From Rhodopirellula halodulae (lineage in GTDB: Bacteria > Planctomycetota > Planctomycetia > Pirellulales > Pirellulaceae): a stretch of DNA of 64,000 bases. A program made the translations under genes and the position numbers. Where the stretch lies: positions 2,183,372-2,247,371 of the forward strand of contig NZ_JAJKFV010000029.1 of the NCBI RefSeq assembly GCF_020966775.1, written 5' to 3'. The notes under the pieces are model-generated. The model saw only the letters and a program-made list of their open reading frames with translations, searched no databases and was not told where the DNA came from. This document shows, one piece after another, positions 37,486 to 47,405 of this stretch. Positions within the stretch are counted from its first letter, which is position 1. Every line of letters starts with the position of its first letter.

Positions 37486-38871
37486 ATGGTTTTGAAGATT
37501 GAATCACCGTCATCCGCGTGCTCTCGTCGCGGCTTTCTAAAAACCGCTGGCGTGGTTTCAGCAGCGACCTTGACGCCATGGAGCATGCCTGCGCGCCAGG
37601 CGTTGGCGAAGTCACCGAATGAACGCAAGCGTTTTGCGTTGATCGGCGTTGGTGGCAATGGGACCCGGACCTCGCCCGTCGGAAAGCAATTCGCGGACTT
37701 GGTGGCGTTGTGCGATGTGGATCAGCGACACCTGGATCGCGGCAATGGCTTGCTCTGCGAAGGAAAGGCGGATCTAACCAGCGACTATCGTGACATCATT
37801 TCGCGGGACGACATCGACTTCGTCCAAATTTCAACGCCCGATCACTGGCATGCAAAGATCCTGATTGAGGCCATGCTCGCGGGAAAAGACGCCTACTGCG
37901 AAAAACCGCTCACGCTGACGATCGATGAAGGGAAGTTGGTTCGCAAAATTCAGCAGCAAACCGGCCGAGTGGTTCAGGTGGGGACGCAGCAGCGAAGCAG
38001 TTTTGACAAATTCAATCGGGCTTTGGCCATCATCTCCGAAGGCCGCATTGGCAAGCTGAAGCGGTTGGTGGTCGGAATTGACGCGGGAGGATGGAGCCCG
38101 GAAATCGCTTTGGCGGATGTTCCCAAAGAGTTGGATTGGGATCGCTGGTTGGGGCCGACTCCTGAGATGGCGTATCGCTATCAAAAGGATGCCCGACGTG
38201 ATGATAAAAACTACACGAACGGGCACACCCATTTTCGTTGGTGGTATGAACACTCCGGTGGCAAGCTGACCGACTGGGGTGCCCACCATGTTGACATTGC
38301 CATGCTGGGCATCGCTGCCGCGGGACAAAACAACGACCCCGTGTCGGTCGATGGAACGGCCGAACATGATGTGGAATTCCGCGATGGAATGCCCTTGCAA
38401 GACAACCGGTACAACACCGCTCGTGCATTCGATTTGAACGTCGCATTCGCCGATGGCGACGTGGTCATGAACATTCGTCATGACGTTGACAATGGCATTT
38501 TGTTCGAAGGCGAACACGGACGCATCTTTGTCAATCGAGGACGCTTGGTTGGCAAGCCAGTCGAAGATCTGGAGAACGATCCGCTGCCCGAGGATGCCGT
38601 TGCCAAGATTTACCGTGGGATGCCAATGGAAGGCAATGATCGGCCGGCGCACTGGGCCAACTTCATGCACGCGATCGAAAATCGCTCGCAGCCCATTTCA
38701 GATGTCCACTCGCACATGAAAATGCTGAATGTGTGTCATTTGGCGGGCATCTGTTGTCGGTTGGGCAGAAGAATCCAATGGGACCAAGCGTCCGAATCCG
38801 TGATCGGTGACGAGTTGGCGGCATCGATGATGAAGCGTGACTATCGAGCAGGATACGAGATCCAATTGTGA
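37486..38871 (+). CDS. Gfo/Idh/MocA family oxidoreductase, Tat-exported
   Basis: 461 residues. The N-terminus S-R-R-G-F-L-K-T followed by a hydrophobic stretch is a twin-arginine signal. The Rossmann glycine segment G-V-G-G-N-G is near residue 47, and the family signature C-E-K-P-L-T is near residue 133, whose Lys contacts cofactor and substrate. Members are NAD(P)-dependent sugar oxidoreductases; exported, cofactor-carrying members are common in planctomycetes and some act as glycosidases by oxidation-elimination. Lying between sulfatase genes, it probably acts on a sugar released from the same polysaccharide. Spacing to the upstream gene is 66 bp. Confidence 0.92.
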   Translation: MVLKIESPSSACSRRGFLKTAGVVSAATLTPWSMPARQALAKSPNERKRFALIGVGGNGTRTSPVGKQFADLVALCDVDQRHLDRGNGLLCEGKADLTSDYRDIISRDDIDFVQISTPDHWHAKILIEAMLAGKDAYCEKPLTLTIDEGKLVRKIQQQTGRVVQVGTQQRSSFDKFNRALAIISEGRIGKLKRLVVGIDAGGWSPEIALADVPKELDWDRWLGPTPEMAYRYQKDARRDDKNYTNGHTHFRWWYEHSGGKLTDWGAHHVDIAMLGIAAAGQNNDPVSVDGTAEHDVEFRDGMPLQDNRYNTARAFDLNVAFADGDVVMNIRHDVDNGILFEGEHGRIFVNRGRLVGKPVEDLENDPLPEDAVAKIYRGMPMEGNDRPAHWANFMHAIENRSQPISDVHSHMKMLNVCHLAGICCRLGRRIQWDQASESVIGDELAASMMKRDYRAGYEIQL

Positions 38872-38958
38872 CGCGGGAGTCACTTGCGAATCATTCCGCG
38901 TGAACGAGATCCTGTTTCCTTCTCAAGTTTCCCATTGCTTTTCATTCCCAATCTAAAA

Positions 38959-39687
38959 ATGCAATCCATGTGTTTTCTACGTTGTCTCCTGATCCTCTTC
39001 GTTTTGACCCTCCAGGGCTTCGCGTCATCACATGCTGATGAGGGAAACGTGGCGAAGGCGAGAGCGTCTTTATTGTTTGAGGATGACTTCGAAGGGCGAA
39101 GTCAACTCGGCGATGGCTATCGGACCGGTCGTGGAATGGAAGACGCGTGGACCATTCGTGATGGTGTGCTATTCGGCGAGCAGATTCGTGACGACCACGG
39201 ATCGACGATGCGAAAACAGATGAACTTTGACGATCTGCATGTTGCTTTTGATTTTCGATTTAACGGTGGCAGTCGATTCAATTTTGTGATTGACGACAAC
39301 AACGACAAAACAGTGCACGCCGGGCATGTGGCGCGTGCGTCGGTCTCACCCAAACGAATGTCGATCAGCGATGACAAAGTCGGATCGATGAATCTGAAAG
39401 TGCGAGAGATGCGGCAAAATAAATCGCTCGCGCCTGCCCCAAAAAAAAAACTCGACGAGATCCTCCGACGTACGCAGGCCTCCGCGAAAGTCAATCTCGC
39501 AAGCGGGGAATGGCATCAAATGGAGGTGATCATCCAAGGAACGGTCATGACAGTTCGGTTGGATGGAGAGAAGGTGCTTTCCCTGGACTCGTCCGGTTTC
39601 GCTCATCCAACGAAAACCCAGTTTGGCATGACCGTGAATGGATCGAGCATCGACTTTGACAACCTGAAGGTTTACTCGACGGATTGA
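38959..39687 (+). CDS. Secreted DUF1080-like (concanavalin A-fold) protein with an A10 tract
   Basis: About 242 residues from the methionine at 38959 (another at 38968 is equally possible). A signal peptide ends near S-H-A-D-E-G. The body has D-D-F-E-G, W-x-I-R-D-G-V-L and a C-terminal G-E-W-H-Q-M-E-V-I-I-Q-G then D-F-D-N-L-K-V, the pattern of DUF1080/3-keto-disaccharide-hydrolase-like folds. These bind or cleave sugars and often accompany Gfo/Idh/MocA oxidoreductases, as here. Ten consecutive A residues at 39441-39450 encode a Lys run in an insertion of low complexity (P-A-P-K-K-K-L) and could cause polymerase slippage. Function is inferred. Confidence 0.78.
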   Translation: MQSMCFLRCLLILFVLTLQGFASSHADEGNVAKARASLLFEDDFEGRSQLGDGYRTGRGMEDAWTIRDGVLFGEQIRDDHGSTMRKQMNFDDLHVAFDFRFNGGSRFNFVIDDNNDKTVHAGHVARASVSPKRMSISDDKVGSMNLKVREMRQNKSLAPAPKKKLDEILRRTQASAKVNLASGEWHQMEVIIQGTVMTVRLDGEKVLSLDSSGFAHPTKTQFGMTVNGSSIDFDNLKVYSTD

Positions 39688-39744
39688 TTCGCTTTCGTCA
39701 GTGTTCAACATGCTTCTACCACTCATCAGCCAACGTCCCCAACC

Positions 39745-41415
39745 ATGAACAATCCGATCAGACGCTTTGTGCAAGCTGCGTTGATGACAGTTTTACTGTT
39801 TTCGTCCAACTTGCATGCCCAGGATTCACGACCCAACTTCATCTTTGTTCTGACGGACGATCAGTCCTACGGGATGATGGGATGCGATGGCAACGAACGG
39901 ACTCACACGCCGAACCTGGACCAATTGGCTCGAGAAGGTGTCTTCTTTGACCGAGCTTATGTGACCAGTGCCATTTGCACGCCGAGTCGCATCTCGATTT
40001 TCCTCAGTCAGTATGAACGCAAGCACGGCGTCAATTTCAATTCGGGGACCAGTGTCGCTCCAGATGCTTGGAAACAGTCGTACCCGGTGTTGATGCGAGA
40101 TGGCGGTTACTACACGGGCTATGTCGGAAAGAATCACGCTCCAATTGGCAAGGGAGGATACCAGAGCGGTTTGATGGAAGAATCGTTCGACTATTTCTAT
40201 GCCGGTCACGGTCATATACGGTTCTACCCCAAAGATGTGCATGACATCTTTGAAGGAGCGGAATACGACACACAGGTGGAGATCGTGAATGAGGGGGCGC
40301 AAGATTTCTTGTCCAACGAGCATCGCCTCGAAGGGGCGGTACGTTTTCTCGATGAGCGACCAAACGACAAACCATTTTGTTTGAGTATCTGTCTGAACCT
40401 GCCTCACGGTGCCGGAACCAGCACGATGCAAAGGCGAGAGAGCGACGATGAGATTTACAAGACGCTCTACCGCGACATCGATATCCCGCTGCCTGATCAT
40501 TACGTCGCAAAAGCGGATATTCAAACGCCAAAGTTGCCGGCAAACGTTCTTCACGCGCAGGAGCGTCAAACGGGCTACGACTACGTGGACCAACCAGACA
40601 CATTGAAGGAACGCGTGATTCGGCAAATGCAAGCGATGACTGGCATCGACCGGATGATCGGGAACCTGCGAACCAAACTTGAAAACGACGGGCTGGATGA
40701 CAACACGGTGATCATCTTCTGTTCCGATCACGGATTGCTCATGGGACAGCACGGATTGGGCGGAAAGGCACTTTGCTACGAGCAGACGACTCACGTGCCA
40801 ATGATTGTGTTTGACCCGCAATTGCCTGCGGTTCTGCGAGGTGCTCGCTGCAATGAGTTGGTGCAAACCATCGACATCGCCGCGACCATGTTGGATTTGG
40901 CTGAGATCGAATCGCCGTCAACATTCCAAGGGAAATCGCTGCGTCCATTGCTCAGCGGCAGCGGTGGTGAAATCCGTCCGTATGTTTTCACTGAAAACTT
41001 GTGGGTCACGCATTTTGGCAACCCTCGGATCGAGGCGGTTCAAGACAAACGTTGGAAGTACATTCGATACTACGAGAATCAACGCACACCGGCTTCACTG
41101 AAGCTCAAGGTTGCCAAACAAATGGGCATTCCCGTGTCCAAGATGCTCTACGGCGTTCATGACAATGAGATCCCCGTTTATCGACATCATGCTGAATCGT
41201 CGCTGCAGGGCGAAGAGCCAATTTACGAAGAGCTCTACGACCTTCAAAGCGATCCGGACGAACTTGCCAACCTAATTAATGATCCGCATTCGGCGGCCGA
41301 ATTGCAGCGGCTTCGGGCTGCGTGGAAAGCAGAGTTGACGAAGGCCCGAGGCGAAGGTCCTCCAAAGGTTCTGCGATACACGGTGGAAAGCGAAAAGAAC
41401 TACAAGTCAAAGTGA
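39745..41415 (+). CDS. Secreted type I sulfatase
   Basis: 556 residues with a signal peptide ending at N-L-H-A-Q-D. The motifs are F-V-L-T-D-D-Q, C78-T-P-S-R and V-G-K-N-H-A, the last with Asn in place of Trp. I-F-C-S-D-H-G-L-L-M-G-Q-H-G holds late metal and substrate ligands and is typical of a branch active on uronic or anhydro-sugars. The enzyme should hydrolyse sulfate esters on a polysaccharide in the periplasm. It sits 57 bp after the DUF1080-like gene in the six-gene run. Confidence 0.91.
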   Translation: MNNPIRRFVQAALMTVLLFSSNLHAQDSRPNFIFVLTDDQSYGMMGCDGNERTHTPNLDQLAREGVFFDRAYVTSAICTPSRISIFLSQYERKHGVNFNSGTSVAPDAWKQSYPVLMRDGGYYTGYVGKNHAPIGKGGYQSGLMEESFDYFYAGHGHIRFYPKDVHDIFEGAEYDTQVEIVNEGAQDFLSNEHRLEGAVRFLDERPNDKPFCLSICLNLPHGAGTSTMQRRESDDEIYKTLYRDIDIPLPDHYVAKADIQTPKLPANVLHAQERQTGYDYVDQPDTLKERVIRQMQAMTGIDRMIGNLRTKLENDGLDDNTVIIFCSDHGLLMGQHGLGGKALCYEQTTHVPMIVFDPQLPAVLRGARCNELVQTIDIAATMLDLAEIESPSTFQGKSLRPLLSGSGGEIRPYVFTENLWVTHFGNPRIEAVQDKRWKYIRYYENQRTPASLKLKVAKQMGIPVSKMLYGVHDNEIPVYRHHAESSLQGEEPIYEELYDLQSDPDELANLINDPHSAAELQRLRAAWKAELTKARGEGPPKVLRYTVESEKNYKSK

Positions 41416-41535
41416 GCCGTTTGTCAGCGAGGACGAATGGTTCGTCACAGTGATGGGGCCTTCGCTTTCAATTTGGACGTTTGTTTCCAAACACGCGGCA
41501 AAGATTCCGCGAGCCAATAATATTCAATCATCTCG

Positions 41536-43986
41536 GTGAAGAAACGATCTATGTGTTTTCGAATTTCTTTTGTCATCGCCATCGTCGTCGCGGGAGCGTC
41601 CTCTTCGGCTCGTGCGGACGCGGAGGAACGTCCTAATATCGTTCTCATCGTGGCGGACGATTTGGGGTTCAGCGATGTGGGATTCAATGGCTGCCAAGAG
41701 ATCCCGACGCCTCGATTGGATGCGTTGGCAGAATCGGGCGTTGTCTTCAGCAGCGGTTACGCATCGCATCCTTATTGCAGCCCCAGTCGCGCTGGGTTGC
41801 TGACCGGACGCTACCAGCAACGATTCGGACACGAGGCAAACCCGCCCCATGATCCGGAATGGCATGGCGAAGAGACCGCGGGAATGCCTTTGTCGGAACA
41901 GACGCTGGCGGATGCATTGAAGGAAGCGGGCTACGTGACCGGGGCGATTGGCAAGTGGCACTTGGGCGATGCGAAACCGATGTGGCCAAACCGACGAGGC
42001 TTCGATGAATGGTTCGGTTTCAGTGGTGGCGGACTGAGCTACTGGGGAGCGGTTGGAAACAAACCGCAGCAATTCGGCGTGCACCGCAACGATGAGCACG
42101 TGGACGTCGACACTTTGACCCACCTGACCGATGACTTCTCGACGGAAGCGGTCAAGTTCGTGCAGCGTCATCAGGACGATCCGTTCTTTTTGTATTTGGC
42201 CTACAACGCACCACACGCACCCGACCAGGCGACTCGGGCCCACCTGAAACACACAGAACACATCGAATACGGCGGTCGAGCCGTTTATGGTGCAATGGTG
42301 GCCGGAATGGACGCGGGCATTGGTCGCGTGGTCGACGAGATTGAACGACAAGGATTGTCCGAGAAGACTTTGGTGATCTTCTACAGCGACAATGGTGGAC
42401 GTCGTGAGCACGCACGAAACTTCCCGTATCGTGGTCACAAAGGCATGCTATTCGAAGGCGGCATTCGCGTGCCGTTCTTGATGACTTGGCCGAACAAATT
42501 GCCGTCGGGTGTGCGAGAGGATGCCCCCGTCACGGCGCTGGATTTGTTCCCGACCGTCTTGGCCGCCGCCGGGGTTTCGCCTTCCGAAGAATCAAAGTTG
42601 GACGGCGAGAATCTGCTTCCGTCGTTAACACAAAACGATGTGTCCATGCCGAAGCGTCCGTTGTTTTGGCGTTATTCGATGGGTGACGGCAACTATGGCT
42701 ACGCCGTTCGCGATGGTCGATGGAAATTGGTTGACACGCGGTACAAGGATCGAAAGATGCTTTTCGATCTGCAAAGCGATCCATACGAAACACGCGATCT
42801 GTCGGATGACCATCCAGAACGAGTTGCCGAACTCTGGCAGAAAGTCGTGGCGTGGGATGCAGACAACTTGGCTCCGCGTTGGAACGATCCCCATGGTGTG
42901 AACGTTCGCAAAGAAGAGGCGGAACGCTCACGGCAAGTTGAAAATGCGGCACGTGGTGAACGCCCCGCCAGCGGCATCAACCTCTCCGCGATGATGCAGC
43001 CCGTTCCTGCTCAGGCGAAATTCATTGATGAGGACCAATACATCTGGGGCGGAAGCATGGTCCGCGATGCGGATGGGGTCTGCCATTTGTTCTATAGCCG
43101 CTGGCCCCGCGAATTGGGTCACATGGCTTGGGTGACGCATTCCGAGATTGCGCATGCGACGTCCGATCATCCACTGGGGCCGTACAAGTTTGTTGATGTG
43201 CCGCTGCCCGCTCGTGGGAAAGAGCTTTGGGATGGTTTGTGCACCCACAATCCAACCGTCCATGAATTCGACGGCAAGTACTACATCTATTACATGGGCA
43301 ACACGGGCGACGGCAATCCAACGAAGAAGCTGAACTACATTCATCGCAACAACCAACGAATCGGTGTGGCGGTCGCCGATCATCCCAATGGTCCGTGGAA
43401 ACGCATGGATCAGCCACTGATCGATATCACTCCGGATGATTCCGCACCCGACGCGTTGATGGTTAGCAATCCGTCCATGTTGCGACGCGACGATGGCACC
43501 TTTGTTCTGATCTACAAAGCGGTCGGAAAGAACGGACGCGTTCCCTTCGGTGGACCCGTGGTGCATTTAGCAGCGTTGTCTCAATCACCGACAGGTCCGT
43601 TCGTGAAAGAGATGGAACCGTTGTTCGCGTCTCCTGGCGTCCAATTCGCTGCCGAAGATCCCTACATTTGGTTCCAAGACGGAAAATGCTGGGCAATCGT
43701 CAATGATCATCAGGGGATGTTCAACGGAGTGGACAGTGATTCGCTGGCTCTGTTTGAATCAGTGGACGGACTTCAATGGCAGGTCGCTAAATCATCGCTC
43801 GTGACCAAACGCGTGATTGCTTGGGCGGACGGTATCAAACAACCGGTTCATCGTCTGGAACGTCCTCAATTGTTCTTGCAGGATGGTGAGCCCGCGGTCC
43901 TATTCTGTGCCGCGGAAGAAACGGAAGCCAAACTGCATTCGTTCAACGTGCACATCCCATTGAAGCCGGTTGAGAGCATCAAGTGA
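41536..43986 (+). CDS. Sulfatase fused to a GH43/GH117-like glycoside hydrolase
   Basis: 816 residues from a GTG at 41536 (ATG at 41551 is an alternative). After a signal peptide, residues about 32-455 form a complete sulfatase: [10 protein letters not shown]81-S-P-S-R, G-K-W-H-L-G and I-F-Y-S-D-N-G-G. A linker of about 35 residues follows. Residues about 490-816 look like a five-bladed beta-propeller glycoside hydrolase, with [26 protein letters not shown] and A-E-D-P-Y-I-W, closest by eye to the GH43/GH117 fold. The protein would remove a sulfate and cut a neighbouring glycosidic bond. The junction is in one continuous frame, so the fusion is genuine in this assembly. It ends the polysaccharide gene run. 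Confidence 0.88.
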   Translation: MKKRSMCFRISFVIAIVVAGASSSARADAEERPNIVLIVADDLGFSDVGFNGCQEIPTPRLDALAESGVVFSSGYASHPYCSPSRAGLLTGRYQQRFGHEANPPHDPEWHGEETAGMPLSEQTLADALKEAGYVTGAIGKWHLGDAKPMWPNRRGFDEWFGFSGGGLSYWGAVGNKPQQFGVHRNDEHVDVDTLTHLTDDFSTEAVKFVQRHQDDPFFLYLAYNAPHAPDQATRAHLKHTEHIEYGGRAVYGAMVAGMDAGIGRVVDEIERQGLSEKTLVIFYSDNGGRREHARNFPYRGHKGMLFEGGIRVPFLMTWPNKLPSGVREDAPVTALDLFPTVLAAAGVSPSEESKLDGENLLPSLTQNDVSMPKRPLFWRYSMGDGNYGYAVRDGRWKLVDTRYKDRKMLFDLQSDPYETRDLSDDHPERVAELWQKVVAWDADNLAPRWNDPHGVNVRKEEAERSRQVENAARGERPASGINLSAMMQPVPAQAKFIDEDQYIWGGSMVRDADGVCHLFYSRWPRELGHMAWVTHSEIAHATSDHPLGPYKFVDVPLPARGKELWDGLCTHNPTVHEFDGKYYIYYMGNTGDGNPTKKLNYIHRNNQRIGVAVADHPNGPWKRMDQPLIDITPDDSAPDALMVSNPSMLRRDDGTFVLIYKAVGKNGRVPFGGPVVHLAALSQSPTGPFVKEMEPLFASPGVQFAAEDPYIWFQDGKCWAIVNDHQGMFNGVDSDSLALFESVDGLQWQVAKSSLVTKRVIAWADGIKQPVHRLERPQLFLQDGEPAVLFCAAEETEAKLHSFNVHIPLKPVESIK

Positions 43987-43998
43987 TTGAAGTCGATC

Positions 43999-44019
43999 GG
44001 TTCTTTCAATCGAAGAACC
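43999..44019. terminator. Candidate bidirectional terminator
   Basis: GGTTCTT-TCAATCG-AAGAACC is a perfect 7-bp stem with a 7-nt loop, centred in the 39-bp gap between two convergent stop codons (43986 and 44026). Its position fits a shared terminator. No long T-tract is present on either side. Confidence 0.5.
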
Positions 44020-44025
44020 AAGCAT

Positions 44026-44934
44026 TCAGCGGTCTGAACTCCGAATCACGTCATTGATCCATTGCCAAGCCTTTGTTCGATCCGCGCTGGGAAGCGACAG
44101 CCAGCGGTCGTTGTGGCTAGCTTTGGCAAATTGATTGGGAAATTCGCCCAGAATGGCTTGGGTGTTGATGTTCAAAAACTGAATGTTTTCAGAACGCGGC
44201 AGCACGGTTTCAACGAATGACTTGGTTCCGTAGTGCCCGTTTTGGCAGACGAGATAAGGACGACCGGCAACCCGCTTCAGACGGATCGCCGCCTGCTCTC
44301 GATACTGGTCCAGAGGGCTGCCCCACTGCGTTCCCGTCCATTCGCGAACCCCATCAAAATGGTCGTGCGTGACAAATGCGGTCCAGAGGTTCGCGATTTC
44401 GTCGTCATGCAGCCCGATATGATTCACCGCAATCGCACCGCGGGAGAACCCGCAGAGAAAAACCGCGTTCGGATCAGCGCTGAACCGTTGGATGATTCTC
44501 GGCACGTTCGTTTTGGCGTATTGGACCGTTGCGGTCAGGTCGCCCCACCAGCGATCTTCGTTGCGTCGGCCGTCACTGCTGATGAACGGCAAGACCACCC
44601 AAATGAATCTGCCTGCCGAAAGGCCAAAACCGAGACCGGCGTCTTCCACCTTGCCCGATGATCCCGATGGCGGATGTCGATTGCCCGTGTATTCGAAAAT
44701 GATTGGAATCGGGGTGCCGTCTGCCGTCCAATCAGACGGCAGGTACAACGTGTGATGCACCTCGGTGCCGGCGTATTCAACCGGGGTAACAATCGTTCGC
44801 GCGCCAGGGGTGGGAGCAGAGTGAACTGCTCTTGGCGTTTGAAGCTTCAACTCCGAATGCATGGGCAACGTGACTTGCGCTGCGACATGCGACGAAACAA
44901 AGATCACCCACAAGCAACCAATCCAAACACGCAT
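44026..44934 (-). CDS. Secreted alpha/beta-hydrolase (esterase-like)
   Basis: 302 residues from the methionine at 44934, which begins a signal peptide (R-V-W-I-G-C-L ... H-V-A-A-Q); the frame is open to 44994. The nucleophile elbow is C-G-F-S-R-G at about residue 178. Hydrophobic strand patterns before it (P-I-I-F-E-Y-T-G-N) fit an alpha/beta-hydrolase, similar to exported esterases and polyhydroxyalkanoate depolymerase-like enzymes. The catalytic His cannot be assigned with confidence. Its 93-bp gap from the flavoprotein gene makes co-transcription possible. Substrate unknown. Confidence 0.8.
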   Translation of the reverse strand: MRVWIGCLWVIFVSSHVAAQVTLPMHSELKLQTPRAVHSAPTPGARTIVTPVEYAGTEVHHTLYLPSDWTADGTPIPIIFEYTGNRHPPSGSSGKVEDAGLGFGLSAGRFIWVVLPFISSDGRRNEDRWWGDLTATVQYAKTNVPRIIQRFSADPNAVFLCGFSRGAIAVNHIGLHDDEIANLWTAFVTHDHFDGVREWTGTQWGSPLDQYREQAAIRLKRVAGRPYLVCQNGHYGTKSFVETVLPRSENIQFLNINTQAILGEFPNQFAKASHNDRWLSLPSADRTKAWQWINDVIRSSDR

Positions 44935-45027
44935 GCCAGCACACTTTTCGCAGAACAGGATTGCTGGCTTCACCCGGATTCGGACCAGCACCAAGAGTTT
45001 AGCTTCTGACCGATGAAGAGACGCGTA

Positions 45028-46287
45028 TCAAAAGCGAGTCGGCGAGTAAGCGTCTGGTTCGAGATGCGGCGATTGTCCGGTCACCAATTCCGCGACCAGT
45101 CGCCCGGTCGCCGGAGCAAGGCTCAGCCCAAGCATGTTGTGGCCGGTGGCGAGCATACCGTTGGAGTGATTTGGCAATCGTCCGATGATTGGCAAACTGT
45201 CCCATGTCATCGGACGCCATCCATACCAAGTGGACTGGGCGGGGCCGTCCACGGATGCGACCAAGTACGGACGCGCTGACTCGCGAAGTTGTTGGATGCG
45301 ATGGGGAGGAATCGAGGAATCAAACCCAGAAAACTCCATCATCGAGCCCAATCGCAACCCGTCGGCGAACGGCGAAACGCCCACTTTGTGTTCGGGGAAT
45401 AAAATCGCGTTGGATGGTGAGTGTTCGGGACGCTCCAGCGTCACTGAATAGCCTTTGCCCGGTTGAACCGGAATCGAACACTGCAATTGTTTTCCCCAGT
45501 GTTTACTCCAAGCTCCCATCGCAAACACGTAATGCGTGCTCTGCATTTCGCCAGCGCTGGTTTCCAGCGAAACGATGCGGGACCCTTCCGTGCGAACCGA
45601 TTTCAATTCGCAGTTCTCGACGAATTCGACATGACGTTGTCTCAGCGAGTTCGCCCACGACAGATTGAGTTTGTCAGGACGAACCGAAGTGTCATCGGGA
45701 TAGTGGTAGGCACCTGCCAAACCCGAGCGGAGTCCTGAATCGAATCGCGGGAGGTCTTCTCCAGAGATATGGGTTGCCGCGATTCCAAATTCTTCGGTCA
45801 GCAGTCGATCGGTTTCGGCAAAGGTTTCCATTCCGCGTTCGGTTTGCAGCACGTACAACAGCCCATCGCTTCTCCATTCGCAATCCAGACCGTGTCGGAC
45901 GATCAATTCGCGGTATTCGCTCATCGACGAGTCGAGGATGGCTTGAAGAGGACGTCCAGCCGAAAGCATCTGCCGATGGGTACATCGTTTCGCGAATTGG
46001 AGCATCCACTTCAGGAGCGAAGGATCCAATTGAGGTTTGACGCGAAATGGCGAGTTGGGTTTAAGCAGCGAACGAAGAGCCATCGCGAACGCGCCGGGTT
46101 CGGTCAACGGCAATGCGTGGCTGGGACAGATGTAACCGCAGTTGGCATGCGAACACGCCTCGGCCACGCCGGCTTTGTCGATCACGGAGACGCGAAGACC
46201 GGCTTCTGCCAGATAGTGGGCACACGCCAAACCGACAATGCCGGAACCGACGACGGTGACGGAGTCTGATGAAGCAGCGGATGTCAT
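45028..46287 (-). CDS. FAD-dependent oxidoreductase, D-amino-acid dehydrogenase-like
   Basis: 419 residues beginning with the dinucleotide motif V-V-G-S-G-I-V-G-L-A (about residues 11-20) and an acidic end of the second strand (V-I-D-K). The DAO-family C-terminal signature appears as W-Y-G-W-R-P-M-T-W-D-S-L-P-I-I-G followed by A-T-G-H-N-M-L-G-L. This arrangement matches DadA and D-hydroxyproline dehydrogenases, which pass electrons from a D-amino or imino acid to the respiratory chain. The gene is 25 bp downstream of a DHDPS-family aldolase gene, a pairing known from hydroxyproline catabolism. That substrate is an inference. Confidence 0.88.
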   Translation of the reverse strand: MTSAASSDSVTVVGSGIVGLACAHYLAEAGLRVSVIDKAGVAEACSHANCGYICPSHALPLTEPGAFAMALRSLLKPNSPFRVKPQLDPSLLKWMLQFAKRCTHRQMLSAGRPLQAILDSSMSEYRELIVRHGLDCEWRSDGLLYVLQTERGMETFAETDRLLTEEFGIAATHISGEDLPRFDSGLRSGLAGAYHYPDDTSVRPDKLNLSWANSLRQRHVEFVENCELKSVRTEGSRIVSLETSAGEMQSTHYVFAMGAWSKHWGKQLQCSIPVQPGKGYSVTLERPEHSPSNAILFPEHKVGVSPFADGLRLGSMMEFSGFDSSIPPHRIQQLRESARPYLVASVDGPAQSTWYGWRPMTWDSLPIIGRLPNHSNGMLATGHNMLGLSLAPATGRLVAELVTGQSPHLEPDAYSPTRF

Positions 46288-46312
46288 GGTTGATGATCCA
46301 AAAGCATCCGGT

Positions 46313-47284
46313 TCAATTGGCTTGATAGGACTTCCCGGGCCATTGTTTCCACCATGCTTGAAAACGAGCCAGTTGGGCCTCGGCGTAGGTGGCTTGGCTG
46401 GCGGTCAGAGCGTCCGATTCATTCAATTGGAATTCGTAGTCCGCGTCGCCGAGCAGATACAGCAGGTACTTGTAGTACAGCACCAAGTCCGGGCCTTCGT
46501 CAAAGGTTGAGAGAACCGTCAGCGAGTTGGACAGCTCTTGAGCAAACTGATCCGCTTGCACGTCGCCGGCCGCGGCGGCTTCACAAAGTTCAACGTACTT
46601 CAGGACCTCGAAGGGCAGGCAGTTGCCGATTCCAGTGATCGCGCCGACCGCACCGCATCGGACGAACCCGTGGTAGACCTGCGTGTCGACACCGGCCATC
46701 AACAGCACGTCGTCGCTTTGGTGGGTGATGTGCTCGCCGGCGTAGGAGAGCGAAGCCGCACCGCCGAATTCTTTGAAGCCGACCAAGTTGGCGTGGTCGC
46801 GGCGTAGGTCGAAGAACAGGTCCGCCTTCGTTTCGAACCCGTAGTACGGGCTGTTGTAGATCACCGCGGGCAGTTTGGGTGCCGCGGAAAGGATTGCAGC
46901 GAAGTGATTGCGCTGAGCGGCGGGTGAGGTGGCTCGAGATAGAACACGCGGGATCACCATCAACCCGGCGGCACCAACTTCCGCGGCGTGCGCCGCGTGG
47001 GCGGCCGCGATGGAGGTGTTTTGTGCACCCGTTCCGACGATGACCGGAACGCCGGCATCGCAGAGAGCTTTGACGCCATCTTGGCGTTGTTGGTCAGTGA
47101 GCAGAGGCCAATCACCCATCGACCCGCAGTAGACCACAGCGGTCATTCCCGCGGCCATCATCTCTTTGCCTTTGCGAACGAGGCCATCCAGATTGATTTG
47201 CCGGTCCGCATCGCAGGGCGTCATCAAAGCGGGGATGCAGCCACGAAAAACGGACGAGTCGATGGCGGTGTTGGAATCACTCAT
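46313..47284 (-). CDS. DHDPS/N-acetylneuraminate lyase family protein
   Basis: 323 residues from the methionine at 47284; the longer frame to 47407 would overlap the divergent regulator. The Schiff-base lysine is in G-F-K-E-F-G-G and the catalytic tyrosine in I-Y-N-S-P-Y-Y-G. G-S-M-G-D-W-P-L replaces the usual G-T-T-G-E substrate loop, so this is probably not DapA. The family performs aldol cleavage, condensation or deamination on pyruvate-type substrates; next to a D-amino-acid dehydrogenase the best candidate is pyrroline-4-hydroxy-2-carboxylate deaminase. It is the first gene of the minus-strand unit. Cytoplasmic. Confidence 0.86.
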   Translation of the reverse strand: MSDSNTAIDSSVFRGCIPALMTPCDADRQINLDGLVRKGKEMMAAGMTAVVYCGSMGDWPLLTDQQRQDGVKALCDAGVPVIVGTGAQNTSIAAAHAAHAAEVGAAGLMVIPRVLSRATSPAAQRNHFAAILSAAPKLPAVIYNSPYYGFETKADLFFDLRRDHANLVGFKEFGGAASLSYAGEHITHQSDDVLLMAGVDTQVYHGFVRCGAVGAITGIGNCLPFEVLKYVELCEAAAAGDVQADQFAQELSNSLTVLSTFDEGPDLVLYYKYLLYLLGDADYEFQLNESDALTASQATYAEAQLARFQAWWKQWPGKSYQAN

Positions 47285-47359
47285 GAACAAAATGCTCGCA
47301 AACAAAATGCAGGACGCGAATGGACGGCAACAGAATAGTTTCGCCGTGCGATGGCTGTC

Positions 47360-47377
47360 TTGTCGATCACTCGACAA
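47360..47377. promoter_or_regulatory. Palindromic operator candidate in the divergent promoter
   Basis: TTGTCGA-TCAC-TCGACAA is a perfect 7-bp inverted repeat with a 4-bp spacer. It lies in the 121-bp region between the aldolase start (47284) and the AraC-type regulator start (47406), 28 bp upstream of the latter. The position suits autoregulation and control of the divergent catabolic genes. Confidence 0.5.
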
Positions 47378-47405
47378 CAGGCTTGAAAATGCGCACAATC
47401 CAATC

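Noticed and set aside
39826-40866. 346-codon antisense frame inside a sulfatase gene
   Set aside because: The plus strand encodes a complete sulfatase with all motifs; the antisense product has none.
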